Part shown: piece after piece, positions 55,832 through 64,000 of the stretch | How the letters are laid out: every line of letters starts with the position of its first letter | Position numbering within the stretch: position 1 is the first letter of the stretch | NCBI GenBank assembly: GCA_016283775.1 | Contig: JAEENL010000114.1 | Span: 1-64,000, forward strand | Direction of reading: 5' to 3' | Source: Lachnospiraceae bacterium | GTDB lineage: Bacteria > Bacillota > Clostridia > Lachnospirales > Lachnospiraceae | Length of the DNA: 64,000 nucleotides | Program-made: the position numbers and the translations under genes | Notes under the pieces: model-generated | Told to the model about the DNA's origin: nothing | What the model saw: the letters and a program-made list of their open reading frames with translations, nothing else | The model's database searches: none

Positions 55832-55904
55832 GTTAATATTTTACCCTTAACAATTCAATGTGTCAAACAAAAAAATTAACAAAAATGTTAATAAAAATGT
55901 TAAT
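55832..55904. promoter_or_regulatory. Cluster of TTAACA/TGTTAA half-sites between GH3 and CBM9-like genes
   Basis: GTTAA (55832), TTAACA (55847), TTAACA-AAAA-TGTTAA (55876-55891), TGTTAA (55898-55903). Confidence 0.45.
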
Positions 55905-55910
55905 AAAATG

Positions 55911-55939
55911 TTGCCTGAACGAAACAATAATGTTATACT
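55911..55939 (+). promoter_or_regulatory. Putative sigma-A promoter for CBM9-lacI unit
   Basis: TTGCCT (55911-55916) - 17 bp - TATACT (55934-55939). Confidence 0.55.
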
Positions 55940-55981
55940 CTAATATAATACCAAATAAGACTCATGAGGGGGAATCATTAA

Positions 55982-57043
55982 ATGAAAGTAACACCAAAGA
56001 TCCCGGTCCCGGCGGTCGGTTTTAATCCGCCTGTTTACATTTGTAAGCGCAGGACAAAAGATTTTGTGCTTGACGGAAATATCGATAAAGATTTCTGGAA
56101 AGATGTACCTTTTACATATGATTTTCCGGACATCGAAGGCTCGATCCGCCCCGTGCCACGCTTTAAGACACGCGCAAAGCTCCAGTGGGACGACGAATAC
56201 CTCTATATTGCCGCCGTGCTTTACGGAAATGAGATCTGGGCAACGCTCACGGAGCGTGACTGCGTTATTTTTCAGGACAACGATTTTGAGATCTTTATAG
56301 ATCCCGACTCCGATACACAGGGCTATTACGAATTTGAGATGAACGCGCTGAATACCGTGTGGGACCTTCTTCTCACAAAAGCCTACAGGGACAACGGAAA
56401 AGCCGTGAACTGCTATGATATGCACGGGCTCAGGACCGCGGTGCACATAAACGGTTCTCTGAATTCTCTTTCCAAGGACAATGTCTCCTGGTCTGTCGAA
56501 GTGGTTATCCCTTTTAAAGCTATCACAGAGTGCTCTCCGTTTACCGGAACGCCTAAGGCAAACGACTATTTCAGACTGAACTTCTCAAGAGTCCAGTGGA
56601 CTGTAGACGAAGTGAACGGACGCATAGAAAAAAGAAAACGCCCGGGTTCAGACCTCCCCCTTCCCGAAGACAACTGGGTATGGGCTCCCACAGGCGTGAT
56701 TAACATCCACTATCCCGAGCTCTGGGGCTTCCTTGTGTTCTCGGGCAATGACAACACGGCCTTTGATATCCCCAAGGAAGAGCTTGTCAAATGGGAACTC
56801 AGGAAGCTGTACTACGCAGAACATATCTGTTTTGAAGCAAACGGATCGTTCACTTCCGACATCAAGGTATTAAAGAGCATCTTGCAGGAATACAGTCCCT
56901 GTGAGGAAAATAAACTGATAAAGGATCTCGATTACACCATACAGACCACAGACCACTCATTTGAGATCTCGGTAAAGACAGAAGGCATGAAAGAAGGCAG
57001 CCGCATCTCGATCTTTGCGGACGGCAGGACCACGATCTTTTGA
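55982..57043 (+). CDS. CBM9-like carbohydrate-binding protein without signal peptide
   Basis: VLDGNIDKDFWKDVPFTYDF...AKLQWDDEYLYIAAVL...QDNDFEIFIDPDSDTQGYYEFEMNALNTVWDLLLTKAYRD; GGGGGAA ribosome-binding site. Confidence 0.75.
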   Translation: MKVTPKIPVPAVGFNPPVYICKRRTKDFVLDGNIDKDFWKDVPFTYDFPDIEGSIRPVPRFKTRAKLQWDDEYLYIAAVLYGNEIWATLTERDCVIFQDNDFEIFIDPDSDTQGYYEFEMNALNTVWDLLLTKAYRDNGKAVNCYDMHGLRTAVHINGSLNSLSKDNVSWSVEVVIPFKAITECSPFTGTPKANDYFRLNFSRVQWTVDEVNGRIEKRKRPGSDLPLPEDNWVWAPTGVINIHYPELWGFLVFSGNDNTAFDIPKEELVKWELRKLYYAEHICFEANGSFTSDIKVLKSILQEYSPCEENKLIKDLDYTIQTTDHSFEISVKTEGMKEGSRISIFADGRTTIF

Positions 57044-57060
57044 TCATAAAGGAGACGGAC

Positions 57061-58203
57061 ATGAGAAAAACAACAATGCAGGATATCGCTGACGAACTTG
57101 GGATAAGCCGCGTCACGGTATGGAAGGTCATGACAATGCGTGAAGGCGTTTCGGATTACACCCGGAAAGCCGTCATTATGAAAGCCATCCAGCTTAAATA
57201 CAATATCCCCGACGATGTAAAAGAGATGTTTGACAAGATCTCGGACAAGTCGGTGGAATATCTGACACAGCAGATGCAGCTTGAAGAAGGTTCCGACAAG
57301 TCAGATAAAGCAAAAGCTGAAACACCCGCTTCATCTTCCGCCTCCGTCTATATGCAGTCACAGGACAACAAGCCCACCGTTTCCGTCACGGTGTCACGTC
57401 CTGAAACATCCGTATTCTGGATGAGCATCATCCACGAGATCGCAAAAGAGGCATCGCTTCTCGGCATAAATCTCATGTACACATACCTTCCGAGCGACAT
57501 CGGTCCGGATTACGTGCTCCCTTCGGTTCTCACAAACGGCACGGTGCAGGGAATGATCGTGCTGAATGTCTACAGCGAAGAGCTTCTCAGCATGCTTTCA
57601 GCGCTCCCTGTTCCAAAGGTATTTATGGACACGGTCACAAAGTTCCCTTACCGTAAGCTTAACGGCGACCTGATACTCATTGAGGGCCGCTCAGGCATCG
57701 GTGAGATCGTTGACCACCTCGCCGAAAAAGGCAAGAAACGCTTCGGCTTCATCGGAGATATTGAATACGCTCAGACAAACTACGAGCGTTATTACGGTTT
57801 CCTCCATTCGCTTGAAAAGAACAACCTTCCGCTCATAAAAGAATGCTGTCTCACCGGCTCCATCGGCGCAAACACCTACTATGAAGAGATCCACTCGTTT
57901 ATAGACTCCATAAAGACTCTTCCCGAAGTGTTCGTATGCGTGAGCGACTTCGTTGCGAGCATCGTATACAAGGACCTCACCGCAAGAGGCCTCTCGGTTC
58001 CGGAAGACATCCTGATCTCAGGCTTTGACGGAAACCCGGAATATTTCGGGCTTTTCGATCTCACTACCGTCCAGGTGCATAATGAGGAACTGGGCCTCAG
58101 ACTCATGCAGCAGCTGTTCTACAGAATCCGGCATCCAAATGCCTGCAACGAGATCATATATCTCTGCTGCGAAGTGATCTTCCGGCACTCAACCGACTGT
58201 TAA
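57061..58203 (+). CDS. LacI-family transcriptional regulator
   Basis: TTMQDIADELGISRVTVWKVMTMREGVSDYTRKAVIMKA HTH; periplasmic-binding-like C-terminus. Confidence 0.88.
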   Translation: MRKTTMQDIADELGISRVTVWKVMTMREGVSDYTRKAVIMKAIQLKYNIPDDVKEMFDKISDKSVEYLTQQMQLEEGSDKSDKAKAETPASSSASVYMQSQDNKPTVSVTVSRPETSVFWMSIIHEIAKEASLLGINLMYTYLPSDIGPDYVLPSVLTNGTVQGMIVLNVYSEELLSMLSALPVPKVFMDTVTKFPYRKLNGDLILIEGRSGIGEIVDHLAEKGKKRFGFIGDIEYAQTNYERYYGFLHSLEKNNLPLIKECCLTGSIGANTYYEEIHSFIDSIKTLPEVFVCVSDFVASIVYKDLTARGLSVPEDILISGFDGNPEYFGLFDLTTVQVHNEELGLRLMQQLFYRIRHPNACNEIIYLCCEVIFRHSTDC

Positions 58204-58204
58204 A

Positions 58205-58250
58205 TAAAAAAACTCTTCACCGGCAGGTTCCGATGAAGAGTATTTTTTTT
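58205..58250. terminator. Rho-independent terminator between convergent genes
   Basis: AAAAAACTCTTCA ... TGAAGAGTATTTTTTTT. Confidence 0.85.
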
Positions 58251-60222
58251 ATTCTGTTTTTTCAAATATCCAAAACTCGGAAAGCTGCAGGATATCATAG
58301 CCGTTTTCAAATACTATGCGGTAGTATCTGTAAGGCTTATCGGCAAGCGTCTCAAATCCCGTGCCACGGCGTGACTCGGTAGTCAGCGCGTCCCCGTCAA
58401 AAAGGTCCGAGATCAGTACCCAGGTGCCGTTTCTGTCCGCATTGTCGTCATTTGAAGCATAAAGCTTCCATGAATCCGGATTTCTCACAGGGTAGCTTGC
58501 GGTATCATTTCCGGTGAATAGCGCATAATGCGTTACAAGCCTCGGCTCATCAAGGCGGAAAGATATGTCAAAGTTTGTGTAACTGTAGGTGCAGTACTTT
58601 GTTCCCGTGTCATTGTCAAAGAGATTTATATATGACTCTCCTTCATACCCGGGCACATTTGCTTTGGCCTTTGACACATCGATGTAGCAGTTTAAGAGCT
58701 TATATTTTCCGGAAAGCCTGCCGGCAGGGTCTTCAAGAACCACAGGCTCTGTGCCGTAAGGCCTCTCAGGTGTCGCGTCTTCGACCACTGCGCCGGATTC
58801 CGCGACCGCGGAGTCTCCGGTGGTCTCGTTCCACATATCCGTCGCCCATTTTACAAAATCATCCGCAAGGAAACGATCGGAATTTATGTGTTCGTCAAGC
58901 CATGAAAAGCGCTCTCTCATCCATTTTGCGAGATAATCGACATGCTCTCTGTAGGTCTTTAGTTTCAGGATTTCTTTGGTCTCTCTGCTCTGTTTTGTGC
59001 CCATCACATCCCACAGAGTGAAGTTCCTTGCATATCCATCATAACCTCTTTCAGCTTCCTCAAGAAGCATCTCTATCGCTTTTTCCCTCTGAAGGCCCTG
59101 TGCGTTCCAGTGTTCTCTTACGAGTTCCCTGAACCATTTCTGCCTCATGCAGGTGTAAAACCAGGCGTTTGACTGTCCCTTAAGGTTTAATGCGGCATAG
59201 AAATCGGATGTGTATTCAGTTCCTTCGTCACCGTTTCCGAGAGACAGGTCAAAATCCCATGCGGGCCCGAAGAAAAGCTTTCCGCCGGCATCTTTGTACA
59301 TGTTGAACGAATCCCAGCCGCAGTCGAGATTTTTGATTGTTTCTTCAAGAAGATAGGTATCGACCAGCGAATCAATGTCGATAAGGCTTTCTATTTTTTC
59401 TCTGTCACCGGATTTTACGGCAGTGTAGCATTCGTCCACATAGTCTCTTATGTACGCGAGCTGCTTTGACGCCAGAGAAGGGTTTAAAGAAAGATCCGAT
59501 TTGAGCTTGAAGTTCCTGTTTGCGGCATTGAACACCACATCATCCGCATAATAGGACATCTCAAAAAGATAGCCTATATCTTCCGACGTGTCGATATTTG
59601 TCATATCGAGCTTTACTTTGTGCTTTTTCTCTTCTATCTGCTCCGTCAGAAGATAGACGCCTCTGTACTCGCCGTTAAGGTAAACGTCGACAGTGAGACA
59701 GGCTGGCATATAGTCTATTCCCGGAAGGCTTGCTCCGAAATTCAGCGCGACATAGTTTCGAAGGAGCGTCTGATCGCACATATTAGCGAGCAAAACCCAT
59801 TTTTTCGCCTTACCCTCCCCTATGTTCAGGAGGTTCAGTTTTTCGTCAAATTTTATCTTGTAAGATTTCTTTTCAAAATTCCAGGTCCCGTTTCCTCGTC
59901 CCCTGATGTTTACAGGTGTCAGAGGAAGGGAATAATCCGAAGCAGGATCCGTCACTTCTATCGTTCCCGCAATGTATTCTTCCCTTGTGGTCACGTCCGC
60001 GCCCGTGGACGTCGTGATACGGATAACCGGAAAGCACGCGGTCTCGTTCTCTTCCGGAACGTCGTCATTCTTGGCTTCCGGCGTCAAGGAAGGCGTGAGT
60101 GTTACCTCTGCTTCCGGAGAAGGCGCTGTCTTGCTGTCCGTCACGACTTTGCCGCACCCGGAAAGCAAGACAAAAAGCAGCACTGTCCCCGTATATATGA
60201 ACTTTAAGAATGAAGGCTTCAT
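58249..60222 (-). CDS. CotH kinase-family lipoprotein with C-terminal discoidin-like domain
   Basis: Lipobox FVLLSGCGK; INIRGRGNGTWNFEKKSYKIKFDEKLNLL; AWDFDLSLGN; C-terminal F5/8-like SWKLYASNDDNADRNGTWVLISD. Confidence 0.82.
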   Translation of the reverse strand: MKPSFLKFIYTGTVLLFVLLSGCGKVVTDSKTAPSPEAEVTLTPSLTPEAKNDDVPEENETACFPVIRITTSTGADVTTREEYIAGTIEVTDPASDYSLPLTPVNIRGRGNGTWNFEKKSYKIKFDEKLNLLNIGEGKAKKWVLLANMCDQTLLRNYVALNFGASLPGIDYMPACLTVDVYLNGEYRGVYLLTEQIEEKKHKVKLDMTNIDTSEDIGYLFEMSYYADDVVFNAANRNFKLKSDLSLNPSLASKQLAYIRDYVDECYTAVKSGDREKIESLIDIDSLVDTYLLEETIKNLDCGWDSFNMYKDAGGKLFFGPAWDFDLSLGNGDEGTEYTSDFYAALNLKGQSNAWFYTCMRQKWFRELVREHWNAQGLQREKAIEMLLEEAERGYDGYARNFTLWDVMGTKQSRETKEILKLKTYREHVDYLAKWMRERFSWLDEHINSDRFLADDFVKWATDMWNETTGDSAVAESGAVVEDATPERPYGTEPVVLEDPAGRLSGKYKLLNCYIDVSKAKANVPGYEGESYINLFDNDTGTKYCTYSYTNFDISFRLDEPRLVTHYALFTGNDTASYPVRNPDSWKLYASNDDNADRNGTWVLISDLFDGDALTTESRRGTGFETLADKPYRYYRIVFENGYDILQLSEFWIFEKTE

Positions 60223-60233
60223 AAAAACTCCCG

Positions 60234-61400
60234 CTACATCTTCACATGAATGCGTGAGCTGAAGATGTAATCCTTGTCTCCGCGCTCTTCCAGAGTTTTT
60301 TCAAGCTCTGTCTCGCTTCTCGTAACGCATTCCGTATATTCTCCCGCAGGTGTTATTATCTTTACGGGCTTGTCAAGGTCGAGCATGTCATCGTTCAAAA
60401 GCACATCAAAGGCCTTGGCCGTAGTGTCGCTCAATATCCGCACCGCGTTGTTCTCCTTGTCGAGATCCGCTACGATAAAGCCCTCCTGCACCGTCTTCGG
60501 GCAGTTCAGCCAGTAAAAACTTTCAACTTTTCTTAAAGGAGCGCGGTTTGTAAGATCCCATACCACCCTGTCAGGAAGCGGATTTCTCTTATATCTGTCA
60601 AGGAAATGCACCGCGTCGGTGTCGGCTTTCTTTGTCTCTTCAAGATCCTGGTCGCGCCATTTGTAAACATCAGCCATGACTTCCTGAAGCTCGTCGCCGT
60701 GGTTGTCATAGAAATTGTGTGGCTTGTTGAAATGCACAAAAGTGTTGTGGATGTATCCGCCGTACTTTTTCTCGTGCTCATCAAGCTTTATCTGGTACTC
60801 TACTGTCGCAAAATTCCTTCCGTATGCTCCGTCGAGTGCTCCCACCTGAAGCTGTAAGGGTGTGTTCCTCATATTCCATACGCTGGTGCCGTTGTGATGT
60901 CCCGCGGACATATTTGCTGCGGCGATCCTGTCGGCAAGTCTCGGTGCGCAGATATACACGCCATCTCCGCCTGCGGAAAATCCGAGGAAATAAACTCTGT
61001 TCGGATCTACGTTATAGAAAAGGATCATGTTTTCGATGAGGCGGTCGTAAAGCGGGAAAGATTCCGGATTTCCGTGGCAGTCCCAGGTGTCCCTTACGCC
61101 TCTGGTATTTACGTAAACACCGTTTTTAACGCTGTTTTTGTAATATATCCCCATATGCTCCCACTGCTGGTTGTTGATATCGGGCGTGGGGCTTCCGCCG
61201 CCGCCGTGCATCGCGATATAGAGAGGATATCCGTTCTCACCGGGCTCTCCTATCACCGCGATCCCGTATTTCATGGACACTTCACCGAAGTCCATCTTTT
61301 GGTTTTTGATCTCATCTAGGCGTACAGGATCCTTTTTCTCTCTCTCCTTGTAGTCTTCCCATGCCTTTTCCGCAGCCGCTTTCCATTCTGTCTTGTTCAT
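60234..61400 (-). CDS. Alpha/beta-hydrolase esterase, PHB depolymerase/feruloyl esterase-like
   Basis: PLYIAMHGGGGSP; nucleophile FLGFSAGGDGVY. Confidence 0.72.
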   Translation of the reverse strand: MNKTEWKAAAEKAWEDYKEREKKDPVRLDEIKNQKMDFGEVSMKYGIAVIGEPGENGYPLYIAMHGGGGSPTPDINNQQWEHMGIYYKNSVKNGVYVNTRGVRDTWDCHGNPESFPLYDRLIENMILFYNVDPNRVYFLGFSAGGDGVYICAPRLADRIAAANMSAGHHNGTSVWNMRNTPLQLQVGALDGAYGRNFATVEYQIKLDEHEKKYGGYIHNTFVHFNKPHNFYDNHGDELQEVMADVYKWRDQDLEETKKADTDAVHFLDRYKRNPLPDRVVWDLTNRAPLRKVESFYWLNCPKTVQEGFIVADLDKENNAVRILSDTTAKAFDVLLNDDMLDLDKPVKIITPAGEYTECVTRSETELEKTLEERGDKDYIFSSRIHVKM

Positions 61401-61414
61401 TTTTCTTACCCCCG

Positions 61415-63937
61415 TCAGTTTCCCTGCTGTCCTCTGATTATCTTTGCAAATATATCAACACAGCCCACATTGTATCCGCTGCATGCATAAAGTGCCTTAG
61501 TCTCGCCTTCGGTCACGCAGATATAAGGCAGACCCTTGTATCTGACTCCCGTTGCTTTTGCGATCTCTGAAGCATCGGTTTCGATATCGGAAAATGTCGT
61601 CTCAATGTCCTTATATGTCCCCAGGATCTTTACCATCGTAGGATCCTTTAAAGCGCTCTCATCCTTCAGGCACAGTTTGATCGGGCACTTGGGGAAGCCC
61701 GACATCCTGCTTATCTCCAGAAGCTCATTGAAGACATGCTCCGTGGGCTCCTTTCCCGGATCTGCGAGTATCAGGAGTCCGCGTCCTTCGTTACCCTTTG
61801 TGAATCTTGTCGTGCTTTCCGGTAAATCCCTCTCGGAAATGAATTCGTCCGCGCCTATCTCGTTCGCCGAGATCTCAAGGTTTTCACGCTCACCTTCCGC
61901 GAGCGAAAAACGTATCGTCTTTCCCGCTATGCTTCCGCTTGCCATTCTCTCGCAGGTGACTATCCTGTATTCACCCGGAGCGAGCTTTATCAAAGCTTTT
62001 CCGTTCTCAAATCTTGTGCCCCAGGCCCCTATGGTCTCAAAGTGCCCGTCGGCCTGTCTCATGCCTATGGTGTAGTTTCCGCTGTATTCGGGCGCTTTTT
62101 CGTCAAGGCTCGTAAGGCAGAGCTCCGCGGTCCTTTCAAATGCGGGATCTGCATAGACAAACTCACCGTTCACATATACCTGCGGTTTCTCATAGCACCA
62201 GTCGAATCGCGCGGGCACACCGAACGTCCTGAGTATTGCGACATACAGCACGTCTTTTGAATACTGTGTTCCGGAGCCGGTCTTTACAAGGCCTTCCGGA
62301 GTCGAGAGGATCGTGGTGTATTCCTTGTCGATGAACGTTTTGAACGTCCTGTTGACAAAACCGTAAAAGCCGGCCGGATCTTTTCTTATCTCGTCCTTCT
62401 TGTCGGAAAATCTCTCCGAAAGAAACTTTCTGAACGGTGTTGCCGTTTCAAAGGATATCCTCTGCGCGAGCACAAATTCCCTGAATATCTCTTCGTCAAA
62501 GTCCTTCTCGTAAGAAAAGGCCGAAAGCGCATCCTTTAATGTGTCAAATGTTATGTCCCTGCAGTCCTTCTGCGAGATCGTCTTAAGGAGCATATCCTTT
62601 TCCTTAAGCCCGATCCCGGGTATGTTCTCGTCAATAAATTTTCTCAATGTTCCGAAGTTTCCGTGAGCTTCGGAAAGCGCCCTTGTTATACCCTCAAAGT
62701 CCTTGAAACGCTCCGCATATTCCTTGTCGAAATATGATTCCTGTCTGCCGTTTCTGAGTTTGTCCCCTGCCGCATTCTTTTCATTCTGCAGTTTTTCTTC
62801 CTCATCGGTCATATCGACGGAGCTCACATGAGCCGACTGAGGCGCGTTTATGCGGTATCTTACCCATTTGTCCGTGCCCGGCTCGTTTCCGAGCTTTACC
62901 ACGGCTCCGCTCGTCTTTTCAATCTCCGCGAATGCCTCGCCTGCTCTTCCCTCAAAGAGCGCAGTGAGATGCACAGTTCCCTGTCCCATGCTGATATTGG
63001 CTTTGCCGTTTTCGTCCGTCTTAAGGCATGCTACCGGGAAAAACTCGGAGGAATTCACTATCTCAAATCTTACCGTTGCATCTTTTACCGGCTTTCCGTC
63101 CTCGTCAAGAACGGTTACCGTAAAGTCCTTCGGAATCAGATAACGCCTGCTCTCATTTAAGAGCACAGCCGTTCCGTCCATTTCGGTCACTTCTTCCGAA
63201 GTCGAGTTTTTGTCATCAAAAAGCCTTGAGTGAACAACCATCGCGCGCGACGCCGCATACGGGAACCATCCATTGTTGAGGATGGGCTTCGGCTCGCAGG
63301 CTCCTGTGTATTTCCATTCGTCTCCGATAAGTATCTCCACCCATGCGTGATTGGAATCGCTGTGGCTCCACCTGGGCACATATACCTGACGTGACGGGAT
63401 GCCGAGACTTCTTAATACCGTTGTGAGAAACGTTGATTCCTCACCGCAGCGTCCGAAGCCGCCAAGATAAACCGTCATCGGTGACGCGGTCCTTATCGAC
63501 GTTGACCGGTAGGTCGCCTGCTCATAGCACCAGTTGTTTGCTTCAAGCACGGCATTTGCGGTGTCAAGACCTTTTACTCTGTCAAAGACCATGTCATAAA
63601 AGAATCTTCTGCAGTCTGTGATGTCCTCGGAATTGATCCTGTGCGCGAGCACATACTGTAAAAACTCAGTGATCCCGACTCCGTCAAGGAAAGGAGATAC
63701 ATCGAGCAGAAATGCACCGTGAACGGCATATCCCTTAAATACGTCAAAATCATACGCTCCGACATCGGAAAGCGGCATATGTGCATAGAGATACATCGCA
63801 AGCACTCTTTCGGTGTCATTGAGCTTATCAAGCCCTTTTCTGATCTCTTCCTGTCTTTCGCCAAAAAGCGGAAATGCTTTTTCAAAATCTTCGGATATCT
63901 TTTTTGTCAAGTTTGCCGTAAGTTCAGGTCTGGACAT
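61415..63937 (-). CDS. Transglutaminase-like domain protein, large multidomain
   Basis: GGFGRCGEESTFLTTVLRSLGIPSRQVYVPRWSHSDSNHAWVEILIGDEWKYTGACEP: Cys-His-Asp transglutaminase-like core. Confidence 0.8.
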   Translation of the reverse strand: MSRPELTANLTKKISEDFEKAFPLFGERQEEIRKGLDKLNDTERVLAMYLYAHMPLSDVGAYDFDVFKGYAVHGAFLLDVSPFLDGVGITEFLQYVLAHRINSEDITDCRRFFYDMVFDRVKGLDTANAVLEANNWCYEQATYRSTSIRTASPMTVYLGGFGRCGEESTFLTTVLRSLGIPSRQVYVPRWSHSDSNHAWVEILIGDEWKYTGACEPKPILNNGWFPYAASRAMVVHSRLFDDKNSTSEEVTEMDGTAVLLNESRRYLIPKDFTVTVLDEDGKPVKDATVRFEIVNSSEFFPVACLKTDENGKANISMGQGTVHLTALFEGRAGEAFAEIEKTSGAVVKLGNEPGTDKWVRYRINAPQSAHVSSVDMTDEEEKLQNEKNAAGDKLRNGRQESYFDKEYAERFKDFEGITRALSEAHGNFGTLRKFIDENIPGIGLKEKDMLLKTISQKDCRDITFDTLKDALSAFSYEKDFDEEIFREFVLAQRISFETATPFRKFLSERFSDKKDEIRKDPAGFYGFVNRTFKTFIDKEYTTILSTPEGLVKTGSGTQYSKDVLYVAILRTFGVPARFDWCYEKPQVYVNGEFVYADPAFERTAELCLTSLDEKAPEYSGNYTIGMRQADGHFETIGAWGTRFENGKALIKLAPGEYRIVTCERMASGSIAGKTIRFSLAEGERENLEISANEIGADEFISERDLPESTTRFTKGNEGRGLLILADPGKEPTEHVFNELLEISRMSGFPKCPIKLCLKDESALKDPTMVKILGTYKDIETTFSDIETDASEIAKATGVRYKGLPYICVTEGETKALYACSGYNVGCVDIFAKIIRGQQGN

Positions 63938-63950
63938 TTATATTCTCCTA

Positions 63951-64000
63951 TCATGCAGAAACTTTGATCTTAAAGGCTGTCGCGATGGGATGCCCCTCTG
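63951..64000 (-). CDS. C-terminal end of an upstream ORF (partial, truncated by window edge)
   Basis: Minus strand ...EGHPIATAFKIKVSA followed by TGA at 63951-63953; frame chosen by operon context only. Confidence 0.35.
   Translation of the reverse strand, partial: EGHPIATAFKIKVSA

Noticed and set aside
58249-60222. CotH as evidence for a spore-coat operon
   Set aside because: No other spore coat genes adjacent; fusion to a discoidin-like domain and lipobox point to a cell-surface role.
1-64000. CRISPR array, phage or IS-type mobile element
   Set aside because: No regularly spaced repeats, transposase, integrase or phage structural ORFs seen; the SPFH 'virion core' annotation is a family name, not evidence of a prophage.

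Overview
The window reads as a bacterial chromosome segment, probably a Lachnospiraceae-like Firmicute; that assignment is inferred from gene content and was not computed. It is densely coding and mostly on the minus strand. From left to right it holds: a partial XRE regulator divergent from a gluconate 5-dehydrogenase-type SDR, with a perfect 17-bp inverted repeat between them; a ProX-type deacylase; a zur-znuABC zinc operon with two extra Cys/His proteins; a YgiQ radical SAM protein and cobalamin-dependent methionine synthase; an ExbB/TolQ + ExbD/TolR-like three-gene membrane set; a MerR regulator with a textbook 19-bp-spacer promoter and dyad; SPFH, MscL with a zinc ribbon, a separately encoded MetH activation domain, and MetF; SpoIID-like, two CNNM/CorC proteins and an SLC13 transporter. 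About 29 kb of co-directional genes follow (22.4-51.4 kb), combining a MacB/FtsX-like ABC exporter with HlyD adaptors, two sugar-ABC permease pairs, two solute-binding proteins, DUF5696-like and YIP1-like proteins, and cytoplasmic glycosidases (GH130, GH35, sialidase-like, GH125, GH29). The right end has GH20/GH3, CBM9-like, LacI, CotH-discoidin, esterase and transglutaminase proteins. The best novelty candidates are the ExbB/ExbD-like motor in a probable monoderm and the composite exporter/importer/DUF5696/YIP1 glycan locus, which includes an ABC ATPase with an AbrB-like tail and a tandem-fused adaptor. Family names come from motif reading alone; no database search was run. No tRNA, rRNA, CRISPR array or transposase was recognised.
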